From positions 55,824,366-55,888,365 of the forward strand of contig OZ023262.1 in NCBI GenBank assembly GCA_964006375.1: 64,000 nucleotides of DNA. Direction: 5' to 3'. Every line of letters starts with the position of its first letter. Positions within the stretch are counted from its first letter, which is position 1. Below, in pieces: positions 37,291-47,897 of the stretch. Origin of the DNA: Tillus elongatus. Its lineage: Eukaryota; Arthropoda; Insecta; Coleoptera; Cleridae. A program made the position numbers and the translations under genes. The notes below the pieces were generated by a model. The model worked only from the letters and a program-made list of their open reading frames with translations. It was not told the DNA's origin and did not search any database.

Positions 37291-37965
37291 GTAGTAAAAA
37301 GGAAATATGAGCAGAAAATTCGAATAAAACGGGCTTGAAAGCTGTCTTTTTCACATCTTGAAGCCATATCCCCCTTAAACCTTGCGTACCCCGCACAGCA
37401 TCCCTATCCCCCCCCCAGGTGCCGTAACTTCCTTGGCGGGTAGGAACAAGACATTTTTCTGGTGGTTTATGCAGCGAGGGTGGTTGTATGCACGCGACGG
37501 GGAAGGAAACTCCCTACGACGAAGCATCCCCCCACACCCCCCAGTCGCAAATCGAACCCCCCGGGGGGGTCTGCTTCGTCGTAGGCATTTTCCTTCCCCC
37601 CTCGTGTGCATACAACCACCCTCGTTGTATAAACCACAAGAAGAACTTCTTGTTCATCCCCCCCCAAGGAAGTTACGTGACCTGGTCCAAATGGGGGTGC
37701 TGTGTGGGATAGGCAGGGTTTAATGGGTATATGGGTTCATATAAGCAGCTTACAAGCAGTTTTCTTCGCATTTTCTCTTCATATTTCCTTTTTACTACCT
37801 ACCCTGCCCAGCAGACCTATTTACTCCCAGTCCCGTAACTTCCTTGGGGGCTGTACACAAGAAAATTTTCTTGTGGTTTGTGCATCCAGGTGGGGTCCTA
37901 GTAATGTTTATGAAAACAATTTTTTGAAAAGCGTTCGGGAGATAATCTGCAAAGTTATCGAATTT
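37105..37965. repeat. Long fold-back (palindromic) element, GC-rich core
   Basis: The two halves are inverted around about 37560 (CCCCCCGGGGGGG). Matching pairs are TAGTAAAAAGGAAATATGAG with CATATTTCCTTTTTACTA, CGTAACTTCCTTGG with CCAAGGAAGTTACG, and TCCCTACGACGAAGCA with TGCTTCGTCGTAGG. Arms are about 400 bp. A half copy lies at 55580-55950. Open frames here are by-products of the palindrome. Confidence 0.8.
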
Positions 37966-38395
37966 TCATTAAATCCTTCAAATTTCAATAACTCAATTTG
38001 CTATTAACGTAAGCTTTGTTGGTTAGGAAACCAACATTTCAGTTTATTTTCGGAAAATTTTTGTATATTTTCAAACCATAAGTAATTTTGATAAAATATA
38101 GTACATTTGTTTCTACTATACAGGCTATACCGGTAATCAGATTGATGCCTGCTCGCATTTGCTATTAAAAACATTTTTATGGAAATTCACTTTCATAACA
38201 CACTTGCTGCATCCAGACTTTTGAAAAATGTTTATATATTTTTAAACAATAAAGTTATTTCGATGAAATATGGTACATTGTTTCTATTATACCAAGTTTG
38301 ATGCCTGCTTTCATCAAAGAAAGACATTTGCTTTTAAAAATATTTAAAAAAAAATTCGGTACCATAACGCACTTGCTGCGTCCAGATTTTTTTTT
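37966..38395. repeat. Two short TGCGTC-family MITE copies
   Basis: Termini CATAACACACTTGCTGCATCC (38193-38213) and CATAACGCACTTGCTGCGTCC (38363-38383). Both carry ATACCGGTAATCAGATTGATGCCTG-like or ATGGTACATTGTTTCTATTATACC cores. Confidence 0.7.
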
Positions 38396-39185
38396 TGAAA
38401 TCAAAGCCTTGTTGAAGCCAGTTATTCACAAAGGTAACACACACAAGCTTATGCTGTGAATTCACGAGCTCTAGTGTCTTAATGAAATCATTAGACTTCC
38501 TGGTATCTGCTCTCCTGTTCTTCTCCATTTAATCTCGAACAAACAATCCACTTAACATGATTATTTCACTCGACGAAACACAACACAACCAACCAAATAA
38601 CAGAGCCAAGAAACTCCAGTGGAATAAGACACCTAATCTGTACGTATTGCTCAATGTGTATCGAATTTACCTGCATAATTAATGAGGTAAATATGATAAA
38701 AATGTCACGCCATCTGGCGAGCGGATACGAGACCGGCTCAATTACCACCCGGGAGCGGAAATACAGTCAAAAGGGAGGGAATTCTTGTATCGCCTTTCGT
38801 GCTTGCTGTAGCTATGAATAATGAAACAAATGGTAAATAATGCACAGAATGTAAGTTAAGCGAGGGGTTATTAGCTACCCCGCCATGAATATAAATGTGG
38901 TAAAGCTTCTAAAGGCAATATGAAGTTTTAGTATTTGAGTAGTTATAGCTTATGAAGCGAACTAAGTTCTTTTGATGTTATTACGCCAAGTTTGAGCTAT
39001 AACTTTATTTAAAGACTATTTGACATTGATTTCAAATATCGTGAGTTTAAATAACTTCTAGTCTCAGAGGTTTCTAAGCGCCGACAAGGAGCTTTGATTC
39101 AGCAGTGCGTTAAAAAGTTACCCGAATAGGCAATTTTTCGTAAAGAACAAGCAAATAAACAAAAAGTTCTTTTATTTTATTTATT
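38396..39185. other. No recognisable gene
   Basis: About 800 bp. Two 60-64-codon minus-strand frames show no domain. Nothing supported. Confidence 0.4.
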
Positions 39186-39189
39186 TATT

Positions 39190-39960
39190 ATTTCAACAAC
39201 ACACCACGAGGGCTTACAGCCTAAATACTATCGTACCGTGGGTGTCGACAAGGAGGAGAGGCAACTTGTTAAGAAGGAGATCCAAGGGATTTGAGCTGTG
39301 TGTTGGGATGCGAGGAAAGTAAGTAGGTTGCTGAAACATATAGGCTAAAGAATTGCTGGCTGCAAAGGCCTCCGCTGCTCTCCCTTGTGGATCGGTTTTT
39401 GAAGATCCTATCCATTCCTTATTATGGACATTGAAGTCACCAAGAATAGTGACCTCGGAGGAAGGATATTCAGAAATCAGATGGTCGGTTTTTTCAGAAA
39501 GGCTGCCAAAGAGCTGGACAAAGTTGTTGTCGGAAGGTGACCGGTAAATGCAACAGATGAATTTAGTTGCAGCCCTGAGAGAGAGTTTTATCCATAGTAT
39601 GTCTTTTCTTCTAGCTTCTAAATTAGGGAGTCTGGTACACGGTAGATTGCTACGGACGTACGCGCACACGCCTCCATGCAATCTAAAGGAAGTAAGAAGC
39701 TCATACCCCGGGAAATTAAGGTGATTAGTGGCTGTTTTGGCACTGATTTGAGTTTCGGTGAGATGGGAGTTGGGGCCAAATAGCCTGGAGGAAATGGTGG
39801 ACGGAGTTCAGGTTAGAATTTAGGCCACATATATTCGAGAAGTATATGTTAAATCTTGAGGCTGGCGCCCCCTGTACAACGTCTGTTGGGACTTCACCGG
39901 CCCCTTGATGTAAGGGGTGGTACCTCATCGGGCGTGAAAAAATCCTTTACTATCACGTAA
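39190..39960 (-). mobile_element. Internally deleted LINE copy
   Basis: Minus strand: 5' part ASRFNIYFSNICGLNSNLNS, then endonuclease (MHGGVCAYVRSNLPC, ATKFICCIYRSPSDNNFVQ, SSEVTILGDFNVHNKEW), then LDLLLNKLPLLLV and the 3' end GTAAGCCCTCGTGGTGTGTTGTTGAAATAATAAATAAAT. The endonuclease jumps straight to the terminal 3' sequence, so all of the RT is missing. It belongs to the same family as 28690-31803. The endonuclease frame is cleaner here than in the long copy. Confidence 0.82.
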
Positions 39961-40099
39961 AGGAAAATTCCACTACCACCTACATTGCAAGTATACCACA
40001 CCAGCCAACTATTAAAGAGCTGACTAGCTCTATAACTTGCCTTCGACAGCAAGTTATAGTAGTGAATTTTTATAAGAATCGTACACTATTAGTAGATTA

Positions 40100-40520
40100 G
40101 ATTTTTGTGGATGTTTAATGAGTCGTATAGGTATAGGTCTTTGGCCTCTCAGCGCTGCGACTCTAATGTGTCTTTCGTGCATGACTCTATTTTCTCATAG
40201 TTGCCCAAAATGTTAAGACTTCTCATATTATCTATTTCGTGGGATATTGGAGTCATCCCCCCAAGTTATTTGTGCTTTTCGCAGAACTGAGCCATGCAGT
40301 CGCATAGTAAGTATTCTGTTGTTTTTGCTGCTTCAGTGCAGTATCTGTCCGCCTTACTTATCTTCTTAAGGTGATACCTTATTGAAGAGTGTCCTGTGAA
40401 AAGTCCCGTGATTATTCTATAGTCGTTCCTGTTCAATTCAAGAAACAGTTCAGACTTCTCTGTTGATATGGTGATGAACCGTTTTGCCTGCCTTAACCCA
40501 GCGTAAACGCCACAAACTGA
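40100..40520 (-). pseudogene. LINE C-terminal fragment (RNase H tail/zinc motif)
   Basis: The minus-strand frame reads ELFLELNRNDYRIITGLFTG, HSSIRYHLKKISKADRYC and TTEYLLCDCMAQFCEKHK. The TGHxxLRYHL...C...E(T)..xLLCDC pattern is the LINE tail seen at 35175-35338, but from a different family. The second zinc cysteine and the histidine are altered. A TGCGTC-family terminus precedes it at 40047. Confidence 0.7.
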
Positions 40521-40582
40521 CAGCAGTAGGGACTATTCGAAAAAATAAGAGACAGGTTTCACTGGCATTTCTAAATACCAGA

Positions 40583-40872
40583 AAAGTCTGGGCGCAGCAA
40601 GTGCGTCATGGAAGTGAATTTTCATACAGATGTTTTTAATAGCAATTGCAAGCAGGCATCAATCTGATTACCGGTATAGCCTATGTAGTAGAAACAATGT
40701 ACTATATTTTATCAGAATTACTTATTGTTTGAAAATGTATAAAAAATTTCCGAAAATAAACAAATGTTGGTTTCCTAGCAAACAAACCTTACGTTAATAG
40801 TAAATTGAGTTATTGAAATTTGAAGGATTTAATGATAATTAGCTACCAAAACGCACTTACGGCGTCCAGATT
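40583..40872. repeat. Complete short TGCGTC-family MITE
   Basis: Left TCTGGGCGCAGCAAGTGCGT, right AAACGCACTTACGGCGTCCAG, about 290 bp, with core CAATCTGATTACCGG and CTTATTGTTTGAAAATG. Best full-length reference for the short subtype. Confidence 0.75.
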
Positions 40873-40879
40873 TTTTTCT

Positions 40880-41735
<856 letters not shown>

Positions 41736-41739
41736 GTAA

Positions 41740-41905
41740 TGAGATCTGCCCTTTTTGGATTTCAGGAGAATTACACTCTATTGTCGAATGTACAAAAAAA
41801 AGAGAAAGTTGTCTCATTGTTGTCGTCCCTTCATCACGATGACACAACAGAAAAGACTGGCGAAAAGAAACTTCCACAAATTGTAAATTTTAGTGAATTA
41901 TATAT
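41740..41905 (+). pseudogene. piggyBac transposase fragment
   Basis: The frame reads RSALFGFQENYTLLSNVQKK, VVSLLSSLHHDDTTE and GEKKLPQIVNF. The HHDD...GEKKxPxI..F pattern precedes the TKGGVD motif in piggyBac-like DDE transposases. The frame is cut by the LTR of the Gypsy element at 41906. A fragment that would follow it (FYNSTKGGVD) lies at 56672, 14.8 kb away. Confidence 0.65.
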
Positions 41906-42090
41906 TGTGGATTAAATATTGTTTTTATTAGACTATAAGCCGATATATGTACAAGAATAATAGGATTTGTCTGTTTACTTATTTACACAAGGGCACAACA
42001 CAAACATCCGTCACTTATCACATCTCAGTTCCAACTACTCTTCTTTACTGACACAAGGTTGTCAAATCCAAAATTTTTCTCCGCGCTACA
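41906..42090 (-). repeat. 3' LTR of the deleted Gypsy element
   Basis: Direct repeat of 53241-53426 with about four substitutions and one indel; TG...CA termini on the minus strand. Confidence 0.85.
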
Positions 42091-42640
42091 TCCTCCCCCT
42101 CTGAACCACAAAAGCGGACCCCGTAAGTGGTTCAGGATTCTTTCTGGGTCGGCCTCGGCCTCGTCTAGCTGTGGTGCGACTACGGCACTCAGTGCTATCA
42201 AGAGACTTTTCAGGGCTCACAATCTTCTTAGGGCGTCCTCGCCTTCTCTTGGGAATTACAGGTAGGCTCTGTTCAGGTTCGCGATCCGGTTCAAGGAATC
42301 TAAACAAATCACACGCGTGATATCGTCCAATTTCACAACCATCCTCCAGGGAGGAAAGTATAAAAGTGGTGGGAGTCACCACTTTGGTGATAACATAAGG
42401 TCCATCACGACGTGGAGCCAGCTTAGCTTGGCACTGCTACTCATTACTTGTGATTTAAGGAGTACGCGATCTCCCTTTTGGAAGGATTCGGATCTTCGAC
42501 CTTTATCAGCATACGCCTTCCGGCAGTCCTGCTCCCGGATAAGATGCTGCTTGGCATCATGAAGACAGTCCTTAAGTCTCATGAGGTACGGGGTAATACA
42601 AGGTACAAAATTTTCTTTCTTAGGTCCATTCAGTGGATAT
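42091..42640 (-). pseudogene. Integrase C-terminus fused after deletion of RT-RH-IN core
   Basis: After the junction near 42620 the minus strand reads ENFVPCITPYLMRLKDCLHD and GDRVLLKSQV, then after a frameshift EIGRYHACDLFRFL and a basic tail (KRRRGRPKKIVS, RRGRGRPRKN) with AT-hook-like GRPKK/GRPRK motifs. About 2 kb of pol is missing. The family's C-terminal tail seems complete. Confidence 0.75.
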
Positions 42641-43740
42641 GGTGGGACCGACTTTGGCTCGCATTACACTGTCTTGATACGATGAACAGCGTATCCCGTC
42701 GGGGCTCCCCCTAACTTGAAGATGTCGCCATTATCCTGCAACACTTGGTCGAAAATATTTCTTTGCGTGGGGTTCAAAGCAGTTCCCTCTTCCTCCTTTA
42801 GACCAAATTCCCGTAAATGGAATACTTGGAGGTTCGAAGGAATGTCCACCTCGCTAAAGAAGGGATAATGTCGAGATAAGTCATCTGCAAATGACCAAGT
42901 ATGATCAGGGATGTTAAGTAAAATTCCTGCCCTTTTAAGGAAATCAACTCCCAGTAGAGTGTGATTGTTACTTAACTCGGGTAAGATGGTGAAAGTCAAA
43001 GGCATCACTTTACCCTCAATGCTGACTTCTACTTCTGTCTTTAAAATCCTCTGGTCGCGAACGATGCCATCAGCATAGGCCATCTTTGCACGAGTCTCGG
43101 TAAAATGGTGTCCCGTTCTAGCCAATAAGTCATACAGTTTGTGTCCTGCAATGCTGACTTGAGCTCCGGAATCCGCAAAACCAGTACCGAGAAATCCATT
43201 GACAGTGATTGGAAGCAATGGTCGACTCGTAGGTTTTTGAGTGGGGCTAGATACCTCATAAAACTCAAAACAGTACGCCTGTACAGAGGTGTTCTCACTC
43301 GCTTGACCTTGACAAGTAGGACATTTGGATCGGATGACTCCAGATTTACCACAACCATAACAGTTTACAGCTTTTCTTTCAACTGCGTTCTTTTCTGAGT
43401 TGGTGGAATTCACACGCGACTGCTTCGCGGCTAGTTTCATGCAGTTTTCGCGAACATGACCAAACACTTTGCAATAACTGCATTTGGGTCGGACACTTTT
43501 GCGAGAAGTAGATACATTGTCCTTGACATCACCTTTATGTTCTGAGTCAGACATCACTTCTGTTAGAGATTCTTTCAAGGAGTGTTCAATAGCACGAGCA
43601 CGACACAGCAAATCGTTAAAGTCTTTCAAATCATCACGAATAAGTCTCTTCCGTATCTTACGGTGTAGCAAACTATACACTATGTCTATTTCTGCATCAG
43701 CAGGTAAGCTGTAAAGCAGCTGCGCAAATAGAGCACGGAC
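42640..43740 (-). pseudogene. gag zinc knuckles and protease of the deleted Gypsy element
   Basis: The frame (open from 43680) has a CCHC knuckle CSYCKVFGHVRENC and a second one lacking the histidine (CYGCGKSGVIRSKC). The protease active site is GFADSGAQVSIAG, followed by TLLGVDFLKRAGI. It runs on to VHRIKT and stops; the sequence SVPPYPLNGPKK is the usual start of RT. There it joins integrase sequence directly. Confidence 0.82.
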
Positions 43741-44291
43741 TCAAAACACAAACAACTCCGTTGCTTCGCCAAAGTCTTGCTCGCGCACGAAAATCTCACG
43801 AAAAACTTTCGGTGGTGTTAACTTCCGAGAATAAGTGTCTTTTAGAGCCTTCACCACTTCAGACCAGGTCGTGGTCGAACGTTTGATACCCTGCCACCAT
43901 GTTGCGGCTATGCCCTCCAATAACATGGACAATCCACGTAGAGCATTGTGATCAGAAACATTTGAACAGTCTTTATACGTCAAGATGTTGTCTAAAAATG
44001 CCTCAACATCAGAATTCGCGGTACCGTCAAAACGCGCACTACATTTTGTAAAGTTCCCTAAATGTATAGTGACTATCTCACTAGAGGGAGTCTCGTCGCG
44101 AATACTACGTATAATGTCCTCCTGATCGCGTCTGTTACACTCGCGTATTTCGCGGAGCAATGTAGCAAACTGTTCCTGTGACATTGTTATGGCCGAAGAA
44201 ATGCCGGGATCACCCGCACTAGTCGAGGCGCGCTCTACGTCGGCATCAGCGGCTGTCGGAGAAACAATGCCTTTATTTTTTTAGGAGGCAT
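43741..44291 (-). pseudogene. gag: gag, N-terminal/capsid part, of the deleted Gypsy element
   Basis: The likely start is MPPKK at 44291, then a frameshift in an A run. The open part from 44184 (MSQEQFATLLREIRECNRRD) contains the capsid signature IAATWWQGIKRS. An in-frame TGA at 43741 (after ATELFVF) separates it from the next piece, which continues VRALFAQLLYSLPADAEIDI in the same frame. Confidence 0.8.
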
Positions 44292-44905
44292 CTCGACAAC
44301 ACCACTGAGAAACGACAATAAGCAATGTCTAAAATACTCACAGTACAAAACAAATATAAATAGGTTCAACACTTAGTTACCTAACAATTTGACAAGAGAT
44401 TCTAAACGATTTAAGAAGTCTTTTGATCCAAACAAACAGAGCAAAAAGTTCAAAAGTATATCACTGAGTTTATACCACAATCAAAAGTTCACGAAAAACT
44501 AAACTTCGTTCTTAAAACGTGACAGCAAAACTTTTGAAAGTCATTAACTTCTCTCAGGAGTCATTAAACTTCAGCATAAAGTTCTCTTGACATGTAAACT
44601 TTAACGAAAGGTACTTACAGTTGTGTAGAATTTCTTATACCTATCCTTGAAGCAGCAACGGCCAGTGGTTGACGTTGAAAAGGGTTTAAAGCTTTCAGGA
44701 AACCAAAATTCTGATGAAAGTTACTCAATCCAAGAAGTAACCAGAATTCTCACTAAATCCGGTGTGGAGAAACTCACATCGGCAACATTGGAACAACGGA
44801 TGCTGCTGTAGCTACCCTACCGGGGTGAATTCGGGTGCATGCAAACAAGGCATGAAGATTCTAGGAACCCAAGCTGCAGCAGGTAGCGTGAGCTGGTGAG
44901 ATTGA
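44292..44905 (-). other. Leader of the deleted Gypsy element
   Basis: Non-coding sequence between gag and the errantivirus insertion; continues at 52934-53221 up to the primer binding site. No gene seen. Confidence 0.6.
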
Positions 44906-44909
44906 CGCG

Positions 44910-45251
44910 AGTTATGGTTGCACCACCCGGTATACTACACACACCAAGGCTACTGTCAGCACATATGGGTACGTTGCGCTACACCGGCTTTTCCGTCGAC
45001 TCAGCGTCCGGTTGAAGTGCAGCGACATTACCGAGGGGAAATTGATCAGCAATTAATAGTCTATAAATATATGTCGAACATTAATATTCAACAGTTAGTC
45101 TTTGCCATCCAGCCTTAATGGTATTAGATTACTCATATGTATTTTATTGTAATTTTTATATTATTTAAATTTTAATATATATATCGTTGTACTGTAACTT
45201 CAAGTAAATAAATTTAACTTTATGAAGTTCAATTGAAGTACAACTCTAAGT
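44910..45251 (+). repeat. 5' LTR of the errantivirus
   Basis: Starts AGTTATGG and ends CTCTAAGT, the last T shared with the primer binding site. AGT...ACT-like ends are typical of errantiviruses. AATAAA occurs in AAGTAAATAAATTTAAC about 50 bases before the end. No difference from 52588-52929 was found by eye. A 66-codon frame inside it is not a gene. Confidence 0.92.
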
Positions 45252-45268
45252 GGCGCAGTCGTTAGTAT
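45251..45268 (+). other. Primer binding site of the errantivirus, tRNA-Lys type
   Basis: TGGCGCAGTCGTTAGTAT closely matches the TGGCGCAGTCGGTAGGAT site of Drosophila gypsy. It lies directly against the 5' LTR. Confidence 0.85.
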
Positions 45269-45681
45269 GAGTTTAGTGCCCTTTTGACAAAAATCGCAAA
45301 AGTCCGCACTTCGATTTTTATCGTTAAAAACTCAGAACCAGCTTCAAAGTCAACAAAGAACAGCATCGTCCAAGTTGATAAAAATAATTTAAGTAACTTT
45401 CAATTAAAAATACAGTGAGTGCGCGAGCGATCATAAGAGAAAATAAGGTTTGATACGGAACTTCTGCCTACGAAGTTGTCTGCCTTATTCGCTGTATCTT
45501 ATGATGCTGAAGCAAAGAAGAACAGAAATCGTCTTCATCTTCACATTGGCGTAAGTGCTTTCATTGTTCCTTTGAATTCCTTGTCCTACCTTAATCTAAA
45601 ATCGATTAAAGTTAGAAGCAAATATTACGGGAAATATTAATTAAAATTTTACCCAAATTTAAATTATTGATTAATAAATTA

Positions 45682-47022
45682 ATGTCAGACTCTGAAACAG
45701 AGACAGTTGACAATTTTAATAATAAAGTAAAAATAAATTTAGCACCTCCCAAACTTATAGTAACAGAGAAAAATACAATAAGCTCAAATAACAATCAAAT
45801 TATGGCAAATCAATTACAAAATTATCACATTAATGCTATTCCCGCATACGATGGGGACCAGCATACTTTAGCTTTATTTATTTCAGCGTGTGAAAATTTT
45901 CTCACTTCATTTGTTGATAGAACAAATGATGACAATCCAAATAACCAATGGATGCTTAGAATAGTAATAAGTAAATTAGAAGGTAGAGCTAGAACATTGA
46001 TAGGTAGTAGGGAAGATGCCACAAATTGGCCTCGTATTAAACAATTATTGCAACAATACTTCGGCGACCAGAGAGACGAAGACTGTTTAGCTAGGGACCT
46101 CTTGCTCTTAAAGCCAGACCCTAGAGAAACCCCATACCAATTCGGTATGAGAATACAAGACTCACGTAGTCTTTTAGCTTCAAAAGTAAGACTAACAACT
46201 GCAAACGAAGCATTTCGTTTAATTAAAAATGAATTTTACGATAAAGTGGCACTGAAAACCTATTTACATGGTTTGAGTGGTCAACTAGGGTTAGCAGTTA
46301 GGCTACAAAACCCGACTAATCTAGAACACGCTATGTCGCTTGTTCTGGAAGAAGAGAATTTTCAATATGGAGAAAAACAAATGAAATATCTCCACAATCA
46401 ATCCACAAATTTTAAAAACTCAAATGTACCAAATAAACAACCTCAATACATACAGAATCAGCAAAATAATAGAAATAACGTTCCGCATTTTACGCACCCC
46501 CGACAATTCCATAACCAACCCACATACAGAAAGCCCTTAAATTTACGTAATCAGCCCCCACAACAGCTGACACAAAACGTATTCAGACCAAATCCAAATT
46601 TCAGACCAAACTATAGGCCAACACCTATGGAGGTATCTGCAAAAAATTCCTCGATACATACACGTCCCAATCCAAATTTTAGACAACATTTCCAGCCCGA
46701 ACCTATGGAAACGTCATCTAGAAATTTCAATACTCATCCGAGAGGTCCTAACGGGCCTAACGCACAGTCATCACCTACCCAATTATACCATCAGGAGGTT
46801 CAACATGAATTTAAATCAGACAACCCTGTTTATGACGAATCTTATGAAAATTATCCTTCAGAAACACACTCTTATACAATTCCTGAAGATGACGCTCGTT
46901 ACTTTGACGAAACGAATCATGAAACGTACGAAGAAGAAACTAGACCTGAAGCAGCTTTTGAACAAACAGATAACATCGAACAAAATTTTATTCAGGTTAT
47001 CGAACTAAACAAAAAAATATAG
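45682..47022 (+). CDS. gag: Errantivirus Gag
   Basis: A 446-codon frame from the ATG at 45682 (MSDSETETVDNFNNK). The capsid-like core runs from about residue 45 (INAIPAYDGDQHTLALFISA) to about 225. It is followed by a long N/P/Q-rich tail with repeated RPNPNFR and TPMEVS/EPMETS motifs. No CCHC knuckle is visible, as in other errantiviral Gags. It forms the particle and binds genomic RNA. A run of seven A (47011-47017) lies just before the stop, and the pol frame (-1) is open across it, so Gag-Pol is probably made by -1 slippage here. An alternative upstream TTG at 45667 is not needed. Confidence 0.88.
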   Translation: MSDSETETVDNFNNKVKINLAPPKLIVTEKNTISSNNNQIMANQLQNYHINAIPAYDGDQHTLALFISACENFLTSFVDRTNDDNPNNQWMLRIVISKLEGRARTLIGSREDATNWPRIKQLLQQYFGDQRDEDCLARDLLLLKPDPRETPYQFGMRIQDSRSLLASKVRLTTANEAFRLIKNEFYDKVALKTYLHGLSGQLGLAVRLQNPTNLEHAMSLVLEEENFQYGEKQMKYLHNQSTNFKNSNVPNKQPQYIQNQQNNRNNVPHFTHPRQFHNQPTYRKPLNLRNQPPQQLTQNVFRPNPNFRPNYRPTPMEVSAKNSSIHTRPNPNFRQHFQPEPMETSSRNFNTHPRGPNGPNAQSSPTQLYHQEVQHEFKSDNPVYDESYENYPSETHSYTIPEDDARYFDETNHETYEEETRPEAAFEQTDNIEQNFIQVIELNKKI

Positions 47023-47897
47023 TACAGATAAATTCTGTAAACCACCCTAAATTGCCTTATATACTGGTCGAAATCAACCCCTCATTTCAAATGCGACTTA
47101 TGCTTGACACCGGTTCGATGAAATCGCTGTTATGTGAAAATATTGCCCATAATTTTTATTCCAAATTTATAGAGCATGAAAAATTTCAAATTAAATCTGT
47201 TCACCAAACCAGTTTTCATAATGAAATTCTAAAAATTCCTCTACCAAGTATATTTAAAACAGGCAGAGCTAAATTTAAATTCTATGTATTTAACATTAAT
47301 AATCAATATCATGGGTTAATTGGTACTGACCTTCTCAAACAACTGGGAGCTAAAATAGATTTTTATAATAGGAAATTGGTAACGAAGCATACATGCATTC
47401 CCTTGTATTTACCATGTGACGACGACATACATCGCGAATGTAACTCGAAACCACAAGAATTAAATAACATAATACTGCCTGCGAGATGTGAAACAATAGT
47501 CAAACTTCCTATAGACTGTAGTTCCAACATAGGCATAATAAATAATATAAAACTCGAGTCAGGTGTAATTATTCCTGCATCTATCGTGACAGTTTCAAAT
47601 GGCCAGGCTATAACCTCTATAGTGAATAGTAATGAAAATCCCGTACAGCTGATTATACATAAAGCTATTTATGCAGAACCTGTTTCAACTAACGAATTAA
47701 ATTCCATTCATCATAACAAAGATATCGACTTAGAAAACATAGATGGTACTGCTAATGAAATTGACAAATTACAAATTCAAAATTTAAACAGATTAAGACT
47801 TGATCACACTAATGACGAAGAACGAGACATGATAGAAAACTTATGTTACGAGTACAGACATATTTTATTGCGAAGGTGTCCCATTATCATTTTCTAA
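47018..47897 (+). CDS. pol: Errantivirus Pol, protease part
   Basis: The frame opens within the gag overlap and contains the aspartic protease motif RLMLDTGSMKSLL and HGLIGTDLLKQLGAKIDF. It runs toward RT (NLCYEYRHIL) but leaves frame near 47870 and stops at 47897. The RT sequence continues in the next frame without a gap. One small indel in a T-rich run explains this; it could be a real lesion or an assembly error. No ATG start is expected because translation enters by frameshift from gag. Confidence 0.85.

Noticed and set aside
37375..37723. Overlapping Pro/Gly/Arg-rich frames on both strands
   Set aside because: They come from the GC-rich palindrome, which reads open in several frames by composition.
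44918..45118. 66-codon frame present in both errantivirus LTRs (also 52596-52796)
   Set aside because: It is identical only because the LTRs are; it lies in promoter/terminal sequence and matches no known protein.
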